Below, in pieces: positions 9,295 to 18,889 of a stretch of 64,000 nt of DNA (position 1 is its first letter; the number at the start of each line of letters is the position of its first letter). This DNA is from Balneolaceae bacterium (lineage in GTDB: Bacteria > Bacteroidota > Rhodothermia > Balneolales > Balneolaceae): positions 1 through 64,000 of the forward strand of contig RECI01000127.1 in NCBI GenBank assembly GCA_007694095.1. The letters run 5' to 3'. The position numbers were made by a program, and so were the translations under genes. Below the pieces are notes generated by a model, which was not told where the DNA came from, searched no databases, and saw only the letters and a list, made by a program, of their open reading frames with translations.

Positions 9295-12156
9295 TTACCA
9301 ATTTTCTAATGTTTCATCCTGTTCGATGATTCTATCAAAGTAACGCAGATCAGAAAAATTTGAGTTATAAACTGCCTGGAAGCCGTACTGCCCAACCACA
9401 AAAGGCACCTGTATGACTGCTCCCTGCGGAGGGGCTCCGCTCATACTTGCTATTTCAACTCCGTTTTCGAGAATCCGGATGGTATAGGTTCCGATATTAT
9501 CAGGTGCCCTGATAACCGTTACCGTAGCGATATATGATCCTGGCGGAAGCCTCAGCGGGTATGTTCTTGATCCCCCCTCGGGTGTGGAACCCAGATTCCC
9601 CTGCCCTGAAACTGCCAGGCCAAACACATCGTCCGGCAATCTGCCTGAATCATACAATACAATAATCACATTAAAATTCCCTTCGGTTTCGCACCCTTCG
9701 TCAATCAAACCGTTGCCATCATTATCGATCCCATCACCGCAAATTTCAAAAGCACCCGTTCCTCCTGCCTGGATAATTTCCGGGTCTGTGCGTTCAGCTA
9801 TGGTGTCTCCCCTGTCTGTAACATCATGGGTGTTACAGCTGAAAATATTGAATTGGTTCTCCATTTCACCAATTCCTCTTTCCATTACATGAACCGGTTG
9901 ACCGGTTTGTGAAACAAGCTGTAATATTGAACTCAGGTCGATATTTAAATCATAGGCAGCACAAATTGCTCCTTCAAGAATCAGTTCCGTACTGATTTGA
10001 CGTGCTTCATCAATCATAAACCGGTAATCGGCCAATGTTTGCAAGGCCTCAGCATAAACAACCGCAATAATAGTATTTTCACACGGATTTGAATTTTGAT
10101 CGTTCACCTCCTTATAAAATTTGTTCAATGTATTTTGAAAATTGGCACTGATTCTGTTCCCTGTTGCGGCTATTTCCTGAAGGCGGGATAATCTTGCTGT
10201 TATGGCAATCTCATCGCATAGATAGCCATTTTCTTCACTTACTTCTTCAATTGCTTCTTTAATGTTGATACACCGGTCAAGCTCTTCACTGAATTCATAA
10301 CCTTCTTCGGTATTACAGCGGCATCGTTGAAGCTCATCATCCCAAACTTCAGTCACTTCATCGCATACTGGTGGTTCAATTTCTTGTTCTGTTTCTTCTT
10401 CCTCTACAGTTACCAGAGCATCAGCAGTAATACCCATGTACGACACAGTTATCACGAATTCACCTGCTTCAGAAGCAGTAAACGTATTGTTTCCGGAACT
10501 CCAGAATGTTACAGGATTCGCTGTGATATCCATCACAGTTTGATCTTCAAATACGGCAGTGGCTGTAAAGCTTGTTGATTCCCCGATCGCGAGTGTTACT
10601 GCATCCGGAACAAGAGTGAGCCTGACAGGAGTTCTTTCAACCTTTTTCAATACCAACACCCAGTTGTTAAAACCTTGCTGGTAAAACCGTCCTGAATCCT
10701 CAAATAAATCCTCACCTTGGCCTGCACGAATTGTAAAACGTGAGTCCAGCCGGCCCCGGGCAAAAACAAAATACGCGCCGTTGGCATCGGATACAGACTG
10801 GCCAAACCCTCCATCTTCGACGTCAAGTTCGACCGGTATATTTGATGCCGGCTCCCGGCCGGTTGCTGTTTCACGCATCACGGTTCCTTCTGCGTACACA
10901 TATTGTGTGAGTACATCTGAAATTCGGCGTATTTCATTGTGCTTTTCTGACGAGAAGAGCCACAGCCCCACAAATGAAGACTCACCGTCAGAAAGCAGTA
11001 ATCTCATAGACTCCCAGAGCCCCATTTCCTCAAGGATACGTTGATGAATGTAATTTCTTACAGATTCACTGAACAGCCGGAAGTGCTGTTTAGCCTGATC
11101 GATAAATACTCCGGGATTAGACCTGGCCTGAGAAACCATTAGTTCCGCACGGTAACCTTCCGATATTGCACCCCGATATTGGGCTGGCATGGCATCAAAA
11201 TAACGATAAACGGTTTGGAATTCACGTATAACAATCCAGCCTCTCTCTCTTCCGAAGGATCTGTCATAGACAAAGTAGTCCATGGATAAGCTTACGAAGT
11301 TTTGAAATACCTGTACATTTGACCCAAGAAGAGAAAATTGGGACGTAACATCAAAAAACTCTGTCGCATATCCGCCGCTCTTTTCAAAATTTCTTTCAAA
11401 ATAGGCTTGAGCATTAGCATAAGAGCTCCAGCCGCCTCCGAGATTTCCCTGACGGGCATTTTCTATTTTACCCTGCAGGTCAACCAATTTGCCGGCGATG
11501 ATTTTTACCGACTCAGCATAACCTTCAAAGATTTTATTCATTGGATAGGGCAGTTTGCCGGCCGCTCCACCGATGGCCTCCCCGATCAATAACAGGCCGC
11601 GGGTAGGATCTCCCCTTGCACCTTCCGGATTATACTTTTGGAATTGATCAACAAAATCAATCACATTTTTCGCATTACCTATGATAGCTGCTGCATCGCT
11701 AAAACCTTTTTTAGCATCTCCAAGCATTTGAAAGGCTCTGCTCGATTCAAAATCGGAGAGGATCTCCTCCATCGTCATTTTTGCTTCCATAACAGCTTCA
11801 TGCGCCTCAATTCCTGCAGATTCATACAGGAGGTCGATATATTGCTGGCATTCACGTCCTGTATCACCCCGTCCGGATACGCACTCCCTAAATTGATTAT
11901 AGTATCCCTCTGTCTTTGCGATTCGGCTGTTCCATTCTTTAATGCTGCCACCAAAATCATTCAAAATGTGATTGGCTTCCTCTAGTGCCTCTGCCGGTGT
12001 TTGTGCATATAAATGGTGTTGGGGAATCAATTCCGCCATGGAAATCAGAAGGATCAATAATACCGCAATCTGGTTCAACCGACCGAATCTGCAATTCATT
12101 AGAGCAGCCAGAAACCCGGACAGTTGAAAATGACATGAATCGTTATTATAACCCAT
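9295..12156 (-). CDS. Large exported protein with Big-like Ig domain and MopE-type DGxDNDxNGxIDE motif
   Basis: Signal-like N-terminus; Ig-like segment PVRLTLVPDAVTLAIGESTSFTATAVFED...; ICGDGIDNDGNGLIDEGCE motif near C-terminus. Confidence 0.75.
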   Translation of the reverse strand: MGYNNDSCHFQLSGFLAALMNCRFGRLNQIAVLLILLISMAELIPQHHLYAQTPAEALEEANHILNDFGGSIKEWNSRIAKTEGYYNQFRECVSGRGDTGRECQQYIDLLYESAGIEAHEAVMEAKMTMEEILSDFESSRAFQMLGDAKKGFSDAAAIIGNAKNVIDFVDQFQKYNPEGARGDPTRGLLLIGEAIGGAAGKLPYPMNKIFEGYAESVKIIAGKLVDLQGKIENARQGNLGGGWSSYANAQAYFERNFEKSGGYATEFFDVTSQFSLLGSNVQVFQNFVSLSMDYFVYDRSFGRERGWIVIREFQTVYRYFDAMPAQYRGAISEGYRAELMVSQARSNPGVFIDQAKQHFRLFSESVRNYIHQRILEEMGLWESMRLLLSDGESSFVGLWLFSSEKHNEIRRISDVLTQYVYAEGTVMRETATGREPASNIPVELDVEDGGFGQSVSDANGAYFVFARGRLDSRFTIRAGQGEDLFEDSGRFYQQGFNNWVLVLKKVERTPVRLTLVPDAVTLAIGESTSFTATAVFEDQTVMDITANPVTFWSSGNNTFTASEAGEFVITVSYMGITADALVTVEEEETEQEIEPPVCDEVTEVWDDELQRCRCNTEEGYEFSEELDRCINIKEAIEEVSEENGYLCDEIAITARLSRLQEIAATGNRISANFQNTLNKFYKEVNDQNSNPCENTIIAVVYAEALQTLADYRFMIDEARQISTELILEGAICAAYDLNIDLSSILQLVSQTGQPVHVMERGIGEMENQFNIFSCNTHDVTDRGDTIAERTDPEIIQAGGTGAFEICGDGIDNDGNGLIDEGCETEGNFNVIIVLYDSGRLPDDVFGLAVSGQGNLGSTPEGGSRTYPLRLPPGSYIATVTVIRAPDNIGTYTIRILENGVEIASMSGAPPQGAVIQVPFVVGQYGFQAVYNSNFSDLRYFDRIIEQDETLENW

Positions 12157-12159
12157 TTT

Positions 12160-14256
12160 TTACCTCCTAAACTGTAGTTGATCAAACCGGTATTGAATGC
12201 CACCAGTGAATCGCATACCGCTTCGTGAATCAACCGGGTTAATGCTTATCGCTTCCGTAACATCCAGGTCAATATTGTAATAACTTAAATCTGCTCGCAG
12301 TAAAAAAAACTCCCCTAAGGGAATGAGAATACCGCTACTGAATTGTATGGTTGCAGGCATACGTGTTTTTAATTCGCCCTCAGTAATAAGGCCTGTTCTG
12401 GTATCAATGCTTATTTCGTTACTGTACACATAGGATCTCTGGTATCTGAAGGTCCCATATACAGAAGCTTTTTGAATAACAGTATGCACCCGGCCTTCTA
12501 ACCCTGCACGCAGGCTGTTTCCATTTCGCTCGATCGTTATATCATCAGGATCCAGCAGGAACTGGGCTCCGATAACCGGACCTATTTCAAATTTTTGAAA
12601 TTTATAACCGAATCGGCTGAAGAAATCGATACGGTGAAGCCGGTCTTTATCATCCCAGTACCTTCCGAAAAGGTTCAGGTCAAAAAACATTCTGTCATTA
12701 ACAATGCTTCTGTCAGCTCTTACATCAAGATAATCTGAGAGACGAGTGCCTTCCCCGGTATGATATACATACTGAACCGATACTGACGTCCGCCTGAAAT
12801 TTCCAACCGAGAACTGCCTCCACTGATTCTGAAATCGAAAACGCATCTGATCAAAATCGGGATTATTCGGATACTGCCTGATCATAAATCTCAGAGTGCT
12901 GACTCGAGCTGACTGAATCCATTCCAGATCTGCAATTCCGAGATAATGATTATTTCCTTCAGCCTCACGCGCATAAATAAGCTGTTCACCCTCACCTCTT
13001 AGCGTAAAACTCCCATTTTTTGTTAACAATCGTAACCGGGCAACCGGGTTTATTCGTGTATAGTCAAGAAAACTTATATCACTGCTTTGGATCCGTCCTC
13101 TGATTCCAAAATCAGCCTGCTTGTTTTGACCGTGATACATCAGACCAGAATTGAAGCCGGCTCCCTGAAATTCATTTCCGCCCTCAGCCTCATATGATTT
13201 CGAAGTCGCCTGGATGTCACTAAAAAACCGGATATCAGAACGCAGCTCATGTTCAAGATTAAATCCCGCTCCAACATTTTTAAAGTTATTTCTGCGGAAT
13301 TGTTCATCATTATAAGAGTTATAATTAAGGTTGGCCCTTATGCGTGTAACCTCAGATCGGTTATGAAATAAGTGCAGATTAACATTATTAGCGGTATAAG
13401 GTGTTTGAACCACATCGAGGTTATGGTTCAGGTTCACATTTACATTCGTCTGCGGATTAATAATTACATTTCCCGCAAGATGAAACGCACGTGATGTTGC
13501 TGTCTCTTTTCCTGCCGCTTCATATGATGATGATCCCAGGCTGGCAGATAATGTTCCATTAAAGTGTACAGGCTGTTTATCCGATACAGCTACCTGTTGA
13601 ACAGGACTCAGTTTTTTGTAGTAATGTGTGGCGTATGCATAAGAAATGATAATTTTTTCTTTTTCTGACTGATATTCTCCAAACAGATTTTCATCTGCAT
13701 TATTTCCACTACTGATAATGGAATGGTACGTATCATCGAAATCCTTAAAGAGATTGATGGCATTTACGTTTTTCTTTGAAATATCATTGTAGATTGCGTC
13801 AAATAATTCTCTTACTTCAAGATCTGCCGATAAAGGATTCTTACCGATTTTCCGGACTCTTCCATTCAGTCCTGTAATCTGCACATCATCTTTGTGGATC
13901 CATCCCGGCCTGCCGTCGCGCATACTGATTCTGAACCAATCATCTCTCTCCTCTGAAACAAGGTACTCTTCATCGGTATACGTAACGGCAAGTATGGTAG
14001 AAGTCAGTAAATCCGACTCCCTGATTACAGCGTCACGGCTTACGATGCGAATGTATAAATCATCAGTAATTTCATCGGTATCCATATCCAATTCAAACTG
14101 CTCTGCAATTAACAGGAATGAAGCAGTACTCCTTTGAATCTCTAATCGTAGTGATTGGATCTCTTTTAGTACATCATCAATTTTATCAGGATCGGAACCG
14201 TGTACTTCATTTATGATAAGGAAGAGAATAGTAATAAGGAAAAGAATCAATTTCAT
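12160..14256 (-). CDS. Exported protein with SH3-like domain and predicted outer-membrane beta-barrel
   Basis: Signal peptide; SH3_3-like IVSRDAVIRESDLL...DDWFRISMRDGRPGWIHKDDVQI; long alternating amphipathic C-terminal region. Confidence 0.7.
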   Translation of the reverse strand: MKLILFLITILFLIINEVHGSDPDKIDDVLKEIQSLRLEIQRSTASFLLIAEQFELDMDTDEITDDLYIRIVSRDAVIRESDLLTSTILAVTYTDEEYLVSEERDDWFRISMRDGRPGWIHKDDVQITGLNGRVRKIGKNPLSADLEVRELFDAIYNDISKKNVNAINLFKDFDDTYHSIISSGNNADENLFGEYQSEKEKIIISYAYATHYYKKLSPVQQVAVSDKQPVHFNGTLSASLGSSSYEAAGKETATSRAFHLAGNVIINPQTNVNVNLNHNLDVVQTPYTANNVNLHLFHNRSEVTRIRANLNYNSYNDEQFRRNNFKNVGAGFNLEHELRSDIRFFSDIQATSKSYEAEGGNEFQGAGFNSGLMYHGQNKQADFGIRGRIQSSDISFLDYTRINPVARLRLLTKNGSFTLRGEGEQLIYAREAEGNNHYLGIADLEWIQSARVSTLRFMIRQYPNNPDFDQMRFRFQNQWRQFSVGNFRRTSVSVQYVYHTGEGTRLSDYLDVRADRSIVNDRMFFDLNLFGRYWDDKDRLHRIDFFSRFGYKFQKFEIGPVIGAQFLLDPDDITIERNGNSLRAGLEGRVHTVIQKASVYGTFRYQRSYVYSNEISIDTRTGLITEGELKTRMPATIQFSSGILIPLGEFFLLRADLSYYNIDLDVTEAISINPVDSRSGMRFTGGIQYRFDQLQFRR

Positions 14257-14324
14257 AAGGCAGATGATTTCGTTGAACTCATACCCCGTTACAAGTAAGT
14301 AAACTGAAGGGGTATAAAGATGAA

Positions 14325-14342
14325 ATACCTACCGATAGGTAT
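14325..14342. promoter_or_regulatory. Near-palindrome ATACCTACCGATAGGTAT, candidate response-regulator site
   Basis: 16 of 18 positions symmetric; lies between divergent genes starting at 14256 (-) and 14473 (+). Confidence 0.55.
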
Positions 14343-14472
14343 ATAGAATATCACAATACCGGAATAATTTTACTTAAGAAACAATTCGATACTGCATAAT
14401 TTTATTAGCTGAATTTGCGGTTGAAGGTAGATTTGATCAGATATTTTAAATCGAACTCTAAACTATTAGAAA

Positions 14473-15039
14473 ATGAAAAATATTATATTCTACATTTTAA
14501 TTGCAGCATTTGTCTTATGCCTGCACGCATGTTCCGATAGCACCAGCGCTGTTGAGGATGAGGAAAATAATGATGAAACCCTTGTTGATATGCAACCTGG
14601 GTCAGGAGCCTATTCACTAACCGGTGCAATAAACAGGGATGTAACCGGATTTGCAGATTTTTATTACGTGGTAGAAGACGGCATTGTATTTCTTGTCATG
14701 TACATAACCGAAGAGTCCGGCAACTATTTTGATCTTGAGTTCACAATGGCATATAAAGGCAGTACACTTCCAGCTGCCGGTACATTCAAAGTTGGACAGT
14801 TATCCGGAAATCCGGAATATGTTTACGGAGTTTTCCAGAGCCTTGAAGATGAATCCATATTATACTGTACGGATTGGGTTGGGGCTGATAATAGCTCTGG
14901 AACGCTGGTTATTACAGAAATCTCCCATGAAAGTTTAAAAGGGACGTTTGAGTTTGAGGCAAAACCAAGCTTTGATAACGGCTCAACTGAAACGCTTACA
15001 TTCACGAACGGAAGGTTTCATGCCAGGGTATGGAACTGA
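14473..15039 (+). CDS. Small lipoprotein, uncharacterised
   Basis: MKNIIFYILIAAFVLCLHACSDSTSAVEDEE lipobox signal; CSDSxSA motif shared with the 8629-9117 lipoprotein. Confidence 0.75.
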   Translation: MKNIIFYILIAAFVLCLHACSDSTSAVEDEENNDETLVDMQPGSGAYSLTGAINRDVTGFADFYYVVEDGIVFLVMYITEESGNYFDLEFTMAYKGSTLPAAGTFKVGQLSGNPEYVYGVFQSLEDESILYCTDWVGADNSSGTLVITEISHESLKGTFEFEAKPSFDNGSTETLTFTNGRFHARVWN

Positions 15040-15116
15040 TGGGTGAGTATTTCATCGAATACTCTCTGATTTATATAACTGAAAATGCTGTAAAGCAATC
15101 TTCTGAATTATTCTTG

Positions 15117-17054
15117 TCAGCCAAAAGGTATATTCAAAAAAACAGACGTACCTGAGTTTATTGAACTTTTTACAATGAACTCACCTTTTAAATCATGCAT
15201 GCGTTGCCGGATAGTTGTGAAACCCTGTCCCCAGGATGTATTCGCTGTATCAAATCCCTGTCCATTATCACGAACTGCAATACTCAACAGATCATCATTC
15301 TGAGTGAGACTTACCTCGACAAAACTTGCATGAGAATGTTTAATAACATTTGACAAGAGTTCCTGAACAGATTTAAAAATGCCGGTTTCTGTTTCAGCCT
15401 CCATTCTGCTGTTGTATTTCGTTCCTGTGACGGTGATTTGAATATTTCTTGCCAGGGAAATGTTTTCAGCCATCGCTTCAATTGCAGGCAGTAAACCTTT
15501 GTGAATAAGCACACCTTTTCTTTTTGTATGTGCCATATCACGGACATGATCGTATGTCAGATTAAGTATGTGGTTTGCCTTTTCATGCAGTTTTTTAAAT
15601 TCGTTTGAATAGCCATTCAGACCAAGGCTATCCAGATACAGTTTCAGTGTGGCCAATAAGCTGCCAACCTGATCGTGCAGTTCTTCTGAAATTTTCTCAC
15701 GTTCATGTTCTCTTCCGGTCATCATTGCCTTGATACCAAGCCACTCCTGTTCTCGCATCAACTGATCCATTCTTTGTTTTTCTATTTTTTCATTTTGCTC
15801 AGAAATCCGTCTTTTCTTGTTATTATTTTTTAGAAAAAGAAGGGTAATTACAAGCGATGATGCCAGTAGTATTGAAACTCCGAAAAATATGAGACGGTTT
15901 TGATTTTGAACTGATTGCAGGCGGGCAATTTCAAATTCCATCCGGTCTTTTTCGTATAATGTGCGCAATTCGTCGATCACCTTTTGGCGATCTGCTGAAA
16001 AAATACTGTCTTTTGCTGCCAGCGTTCTATCGAAATAAATGATTGCAGAGTCCGGCTGACCCGCTGCAATGTAAGCCTTTGAGAGATTTCCCAGCAGTGG
16101 CCATCGTTCTTCTGAAACGGTTAATGAAAGTCCTTTATGTAAATACCTGATTGCTTCATCAGGATTACCTAAAAATATATGAATCTGGCCAAGATTATTG
16201 TAGGTAGGTACCAGGTCTGAAGCCGTACCGGTTATCATTTTTGATTCCAGTGATTTTTCATAGTACTCTAATGCTAATGGGTATTCACCGGCAGAGAAGG
16301 CAAACTGACCCAGATTGTTGTAAATAATTCCTAATGCATACGAATCATTCAGTTTCTCTCCTAAGGCTTCCGCTTTTTTATTATATGTTAATGATTTATC
16401 CAAATCATTCAGTTTAAGGTACTGTCCGGCAAGATTTGTAAGAGTGATGATTTCATATTGTTGTATCCTGAAATTTTGGAAAACCGTTAATGCCATCTCG
16501 TTATATTCTACAGAACGCTGATGATCACCTGTATCTGCAAAAATACCCGCCATATTTGTATGGCACATTGCAAGATTAATTTCATCACCAATACTTTCAA
16601 AAAATGCTGCGCTCTCCATAAAGACTTCGAACGCTTTCTGATGTTTCTTTTGCCTGAGTAAAGAAACCCCAATTCGATTATTTGCAGAAGCTGATTTTTT
16701 TAATTGCCCTGCAACTTCAAAGTAATTTCTTGCCTGATTGAACGCCTCTTCAGCTAATTCAAAAAATCCTCCCAAAAAATACAGCCTCCCCTTTCCGTCC
16801 CACACTAAACCAAGAATAGAATCAGATTCAGCAGACTTAAGAGCTATTTTAAGATAATCAAGGGCAGTTTCTTCATCTTCAGAAGATATCAACTGAGATA
16901 AACCGACCATTACAAGCGCAATTGAATCAGACTTTGCAATTCTTTCAATACCTTTCGAATTGTTCACCAGATCGATATTTTTTGCACAAAGGCTACTTGC
17001 TTGACTTTGAGTCAGAGTAATAGTAACAATAATATATATTGCAAAATGAATCAC
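15117..17054 (-). CDS. TPR-containing sensor histidine kinase (HisKA_3/NarX-type)
   Basis: Multiple TPR units, one TM, HEREKISEELHDQVGSLLATLKLYLDSLGL H-box and DNGQGFDTAN ATPase motif. Confidence 0.92.
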   Translation of the reverse strand: MIHFAIYIIVTITLTQSQASSLCAKNIDLVNNSKGIERIAKSDSIALVMVGLSQLISSEDEETALDYLKIALKSAESDSILGLVWDGKGRLYFLGGFFELAEEAFNQARNYFEVAGQLKKSASANNRIGVSLLRQKKHQKAFEVFMESAAFFESIGDEINLAMCHTNMAGIFADTGDHQRSVEYNEMALTVFQNFRIQQYEIITLTNLAGQYLKLNDLDKSLTYNKKAEALGEKLNDSYALGIIYNNLGQFAFSAGEYPLALEYYEKSLESKMITGTASDLVPTYNNLGQIHIFLGNPDEAIRYLHKGLSLTVSEERWPLLGNLSKAYIAAGQPDSAIIYFDRTLAAKDSIFSADRQKVIDELRTLYEKDRMEFEIARLQSVQNQNRLIFFGVSILLASSLVITLLFLKNNNKKRRISEQNEKIEKQRMDQLMREQEWLGIKAMMTGREHEREKISEELHDQVGSLLATLKLYLDSLGLNGYSNEFKKLHEKANHILNLTYDHVRDMAHTKRKGVLIHKGLLPAIEAMAENISLARNIQITVTGTKYNSRMEAETETGIFKSVQELLSNVIKHSHASFVEVSLTQNDDLLSIAVRDNGQGFDTANTSWGQGFTTIRQRMHDLKGEFIVKSSINSGTSVFLNIPFG

Positions 17055-17346
17055 TCTTTCCTGCCTCTTTACAGATTTGAGTGAAAAAATTGATTTTTAA
17101 AAGTGAACTAAACACTATTCAAGACCAAAGATGCCAAAGACCTTAACTGCCTGTAGCTTTACTAACCAACTGTTATGTTACATTTACCTTTATGATTTTT
17201 CCAAAAAAAATCAATTCTGTTTGATGCATGCCGGTTTGACAGATATACCTCTATCATTAGATAAACAATACTCCAAATACTTTTCATTGCATCATGTTTC
17301 AAGAAACCCTGATATCTCTGATGCATGTTGTATCTTACTTTTAAAA

Positions 17347-18387
17347 TCATAAAACAGGAGTAGGCTCGCCATACCCCCGAACTTCAAAAATTGTACCTGT
17401 TTCACAAATTACGACCCTGTCGCGACTGTAACCAAGATGTGAATTATAAAGCCGAAATCTGCCTGAATGTACACGGAATACAGATCGCTCATCCGGCTCA
17501 TCGTAAATCATCACTTCATCAGGATTGATATGCCCGCCATCCACCAAAATTGCACCAACAGCTTGTGCAATCATATCTTTTTCCTGTTGGTCTAATTCAC
17601 CAAAGCTGCGTCCCCGTGTCATCATTTGCACCATGGGCCCCGCCTGTGGATGATTCAGGTAACCTTCGGCTTCAAGATCCATGTATTCCATTGAAATAGC
17701 TGTAATGACTGCATGTTGCTTGATGGCCCGCTGCTCAGATGCGTTTAAATCATTTAAGCTTCTGCCAAATAACATTCCTGAAATGTGCCTTTTAATCACC
17801 GGATGCTCCATAACCGGAACCATTGATCTTGTGCCAATATCCCCGGAAACAACTTCAATGACTACTGTTTCATTACGATTTCTCTGCATAGTAGCAACTG
17901 AATTATTGGTCCTGATTACTGTATTAAACGAATAGCTAACCGGTTCAGCAATCTCAAAACGCATGGACCCGGTCAACAAATCTAACTCCAATTCACGGGA
18001 ACTCCATCTGCCGTCGTCAGCTATTGGCCGCAAATCACTGCAATAGAGTCCTCCTTTTCTAAAGCTTGCCTCCGACATTTCGTTCAAGAGCAAACGGCTG
18101 CTCCGTTCTTGTGTGCCATCCTCTAAAAACAGCACTACACTTGATCCGGAAGACGTTTGAATAGTTGAACCAGGCTGAATGGCAGTCCCCAGTGAAGCGG
18201 GTTTGTGACTGCCATTCATATCAACTATAGTAACAGTTCCGGTAAATGAGCCAAGTCGTGCCATGTGCCCTGCGCTTTGGTCCGGATCGCAAGACTCACC
18301 CGGATTTTGTGCAAGTAGCAATACATTATTTAATCCAAACAGCAGAATTAAAAGAAATAGTTTGATAGGAATATTAAAAGTTTGCAT
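17347..18387 (-). CDS. FecR-like domain exported protein
   Basis: Signal peptide; FecR-like segment GSFTGTVTIVDMNGSHKPASLGTAIQPGSTIQTSSGSSVVLFLEDGT. Confidence 0.65.
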   Translation of the reverse strand: MQTFNIPIKLFLLILLFGLNNVLLLAQNPGESCDPDQSAGHMARLGSFTGTVTIVDMNGSHKPASLGTAIQPGSTIQTSSGSSVVLFLEDGTQERSSRLLLNEMSEASFRKGGLYCSDLRPIADDGRWSSRELELDLLTGSMRFEIAEPVSYSFNTVIRTNNSVATMQRNRNETVVIEVVSGDIGTRSMVPVMEHPVIKRHISGMLFGRSLNDLNASEQRAIKQHAVITAISMEYMDLEAEGYLNHPQAGPMVQMMTRGRSFGELDQQEKDMIAQAVGAILVDGGHINPDEVMIYDEPDERSVFRVHSGRFRLYNSHLGYSRDRVVICETGTIFEVRGYGEPTPVL

Positions 18388-18833
18388 AAATAAACCTCAT
18401 AGTGATTTAATTTTGGTTAACAGCAAACTCTCTTTAATTGAGATTTACCGGTTATAAAATAACAAGTAAAAGCCTCTCTGATGTTTGCACCATTAAATCA
18501 TATCCAATGGTGTATATAAAAAGATATGCAAGTTTTTGATTTTGAACTCAAAATTCCGCTTTTCACGGATATTGTAAAAAGGATGCCCATGAAAGACTGG
18601 CTGTCAACATAAAAGTCCCGATTTTATCATTTCCCCTTATCACAAAACCTTCTGTCGGGTACTTTTACCAGGTTTATGTCATCAGTAAAATTGCAGATAC
18701 CCGGTGATACTACTAACTAAAAGTAACTCTCTAAACACAAAAAACTTTGTTAAGTACAATCATCAAAACAGTTAAACCTGAATTGGAATCAGTTCACAGC
18801 AAGAAAAAAAGTGAGTCCCGTATTCATCAAAAA

Positions 18834-18863
18834 AAAGGCTGCCGTGTTTCCATGGCAGCCTTT
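18834..18863 (-). terminator. Rho-independent terminator of the OmpA-like gene
   Basis: AAAGGCTGCC-N10-GGCAGCCTTT stem, followed on the minus strand by a T-run. Confidence 0.85.
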
Positions 18864-18889
18864 CGAAAAAATTGCGCTTTAAGATGATT

